Of a stretch of 54,173 bases of DNA, positions 52,390 to 54,173 are shown piece after piece. The stretch comes from a virus, in the IMG/VR virus record IMGVR_UViG_3300033153_007345, positions 1 through 54,173 of that record; one strand, written 5' to 3'. The position numbers were made by a program, and so were the translations under genes. Below the pieces are notes generated by a model that was given only the letters and a program-made list of their open reading frames with translations, did no database searches and had not been told where the DNA came from. Each line of letters begins with the position of its first letter. Position 1 is the stretch's first letter.

Positions 52390-54163
52390 AGTCTGTGCGA
52401 GGTTTGCTAACTCAGGAGAGTATGGACTGGACACTGAGACAACTGGTCTCAGAGCTTACCACGATGACTCTGCTTTTAGTCTTATACTTAGTGATAGTTC
52501 TGGGGCATTTTATTTCAACTTCCAAGCCTACGACTTGGATGAAAGCTTTGTTCTCGAAAAGGACGAAGTCTTCTCGCTACTAGCACCAGCCTTTGACAAT
52601 ACAGAAACCACGTGGTTCATCGGAAATGCCAAATTCGACATGGGCATGCTGGCAAAAGAGGGCGTGTTCCTCAGTGGCAAGATCCACGACACCGAGGTGA
52701 CAGGCAGAATCATCTACAACGCTGACTTTAGGTATGGTGTGGACGCCCTGGCTAAGCGGTACGGGGAGGAAAAAGACCAAGGGGTAGACGACTACATAGC
52801 CAAGAACAGGCTCTACACATGGCTTCATGCCCCTGGGAAAAAGAAGAAGGCCAAGCAGCCCCACTATGATAAAGTGCCCTTCAGCATCATTGTGCCCTAC
52901 GGTGAGAAGGATGGGATGGTGATCAGGCACATAGGCATGGAACAAAAGAAAGAGCTGGCGGCAATCGACGAGTCGATGCCAGGCTGGGATGTCCCCAGGC
53001 TATGTGAAAATGATTGGGAGCTGACCAAGACATGCTTTGCCATGGAGCGGGTTGGGATCAAAATCGACAGGGCATACTGCGAGCAGCAGTACCAAGCTGA
53101 GACTGCCCGGATGGCGGACTACGCCAGGGACTTCACTGAAACCAGCGGGTTTGAGTTCAAAGATAGTAACAAACAGCTGGCGATGGCGTTCGATGCAGCT
53201 GGGGAAAAATACCCAATGACTGAGAAGGGGAACCCATCATTCAAAGACTCGGTGCTCCAAGGATTCACATCCCCACTAGCGAAGCTCCTCCAGGGCTACC
53301 GGGACGCCAGTAAAAAGTCTGGGACCTACTATGGGAATTTTCTCTACTACGCAGACGACCAGGATCTAGTCCACGCCAACATAAGAATGGCTGGTACTAA
53401 GACGGGTCGCTTTTCGTACGCAGACCCCAACCTCCAAAATATCCCACGCAACAGCGCAGACAACCCAGGTGGTGCTCAGGTGCGCAAGTCGTTCATCCCA
53501 CGCTCTGATGAGTGGTGCTTCGTTATGATTGACTTCGATCAGATGGAGTACAGGTTGATGCTGGACTATGCTGGGGAGGAGGGGATCATAAGCAAGATCC
53601 TAGACCACGGCCTAGACGTGCACGAGGCCACAGCTGAGATGATGGGCGTAGCACGCTACGCAGCCAAGACAATCAATTTCATGCTCCTCTATGGCGGCGG
53701 AGACCAAAAGCTGGCGACTGCCCTAGACATTAGCTTCGTGGAAGCCAAGAACCTCAAGCGCCAATACTTTTCAACTTTGCCCAAAGTCGCTAGTTTCATC
53801 AACAGGGTTCGGAGGAAAGCCGAGACGGGTTTCGTGGTTAATTGGGCCGGGCGTCGGTATTTCTTCGCTGACCCCAACGATGCTTATAAGGCACCCAATC
53901 ACCTGATCCAAGGTGGCTGTGCGGACATCATGCGCTTTGGTATGAATTCTCTTTCTGATATATTGGAAAATTATAGAACCAGGATGTTAGTACAGGTCCA
54001 TGATGAAATCGTCTTCGCAGTTCACAAGTCAGAGTTTGACATTATACCTACCTTAAAGTCCACCATGGAAAATGTGTACCCACACAAGAGGCTCCCTCTA
54101 TCCTGCGGCGTTGACCACTCCTGGAAGAGTTGGGGAGACAAGGTTCCAGGTCTTCCGTCCTAG
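52361..54163 (+). CDS. DNA polymerase, family A with 3'-5' exonuclease domain (600 aa)
   Basis: Residues 20-170 form a DEDD exonuclease (LDTETTGL near 23, IGNAKFDMGML near 87). The polymerase part has KTGRFSYADPNLQNIP (about 347), motif A DFDQMEYRL (about 390), motif B RYAAKTINFMLLYGGG (about 431; the residue equivalent to E. coli Pol I Phe762 is Phe) and motif C VQVHDE (about 545). This is the replicative enzyme. I chose the ATG at 52361; an upstream start at 52313 lies inside the RHH gene. Confidence 0.95.
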   Translation: MLVTRENQSEVCARFANSGEYGLDTETTGLRAYHDDSAFSLILSDSSGAFYFNFQAYDLDESFVLEKDEVFSLLAPAFDNTETTWFIGNAKFDMGMLAKEGVFLSGKIHDTEVTGRIIYNADFRYGVDALAKRYGEEKDQGVDDYIAKNRLYTWLHAPGKKKKAKQPHYDKVPFSIIVPYGEKDGMVIRHIGMEQKKELAAIDESMPGWDVPRLCENDWELTKTCFAMERVGIKIDRAYCEQQYQAETARMADYARDFTETSGFEFKDSNKQLAMAFDAAGEKYPMTEKGNPSFKDSVLQGFTSPLAKLLQGYRDASKKSGTYYGNFLYYADDQDLVHANIRMAGTKTGRFSYADPNLQNIPRNSADNPGGAQVRKSFIPRSDEWCFVMIDFDQMEYRLMLDYAGEEGIISKILDHGLDVHEATAEMMGVARYAAKTINFMLLYGGGDQKLATALDISFVEAKNLKRQYFSTLPKVASFINRVRRKAETGFVVNWAGRRYFFADPNDAYKAPNHLIQGGCADIMRFGMNSLSDILENYRTRMLVQVHDEIVFAVHKSEFDIIPTLKSTMENVYPHKRLPLSCGVDHSWKSWGDKVPGLPS

Positions 54164-54173
54164 GAAATACCGC
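54060..54173. repeat. Terminal direct repeat, right copy
   Basis: Identical to positions 1-114. See the left copy. Confidence 0.97.

Noticed and set aside
1-54173. Temperate lifestyle
   Set aside because: No integrase, excisionase, partition genes or CI/Cro-like repressor are visible; RHH proteins alone are not evidence of lysogeny.

Overview
The window looks like the complete genome of a lytic, long-tailed (siphovirus-like) double-stranded DNA phage of a Gram-negative host. The first 114 bases are identical to the last 114, so the sequence closes into a circle of 54,059 bp cut inside the 3' end of a family A DNA polymerase gene. A Gram-negative host is inferred from a lipobox lipoprotein, several Sec-type signal peptides and a spanin-like protein beside the endolysin. 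I see no integrase, lysogeny repressor, tRNA, CRISPR array or phage RNA polymerase. The host genus cannot be told from the sequence.

Layout. (1) About 0.2-3.1 kb, plus strand: short, probably early genes, including small membrane proteins, two ribbon-helix-helix (RHH) proteins, a conserved phage protein of unknown function and a VRR-NUC nuclease. They are split into units by strong intrinsic terminators. A 24-bp promoter-like sequence is repeated upstream of the first two genes. (2) 3.05-38.4 kb, minus strand: one late operon of about 35 kb. Read from its start (38.4 kb) it encodes an RHH protein, an HNH endonuclease, small and large terminase, a portal-MuF fusion, a protease-scaffold fusion, the major capsid protein, a set of small beta-rich head proteins, connector and tail-completion proteins, the tail tube, tail chaperones with a -1 frameshift site, a 2262-residue tape measure protein, tail-tip proteins, proteins with signal peptides (LamG and fibre-like), and a lysis module. 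(3) 38.4-39.2 kb: non-coding, with DnaA-box matches, a 21-bp direct repeat and CTGTCC-rich repeats. This is the best replication-origin candidate, and the part beside the terminase genes could hold the packaging site. (4) 39.2-41.6 kb, minus strand: a primase-SF3 helicase. (5) 41.7-54.2 kb, plus strand: replication and takeover genes packed with ATGA/GTGA overlaps. They include MazG, a SNF2-type helicase with an intein inside its Walker A loop, a minimal metallophosphatase, an SSB-like protein, a papain-fold (YiiX/NlpC-like) protein, a Tad1/Acb2-like candidate anti-defence protein, a hexanucleotide repeat array, a DnaQ-type exonuclease, an RHH protein and DNA polymerase A.

How it works together. 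The primase-helicase, SNF2 helicase, exonuclease, polymerase and SSB-like protein form a largely self-sufficient replication set, while transcription probably depends on the host RNA polymerase. The late promoter overlaps a palindrome just upstream of an RHH gene, which suggests autoregulation of the late operon. The least explained parts are the hexanucleotide array with its flanking 20-bp repeat, the exported fibre-like proteins (two of them with apparent frameshifts), the plus-strand orphan gene inside the lysis module, and the Tad1/Acb2-like gene.
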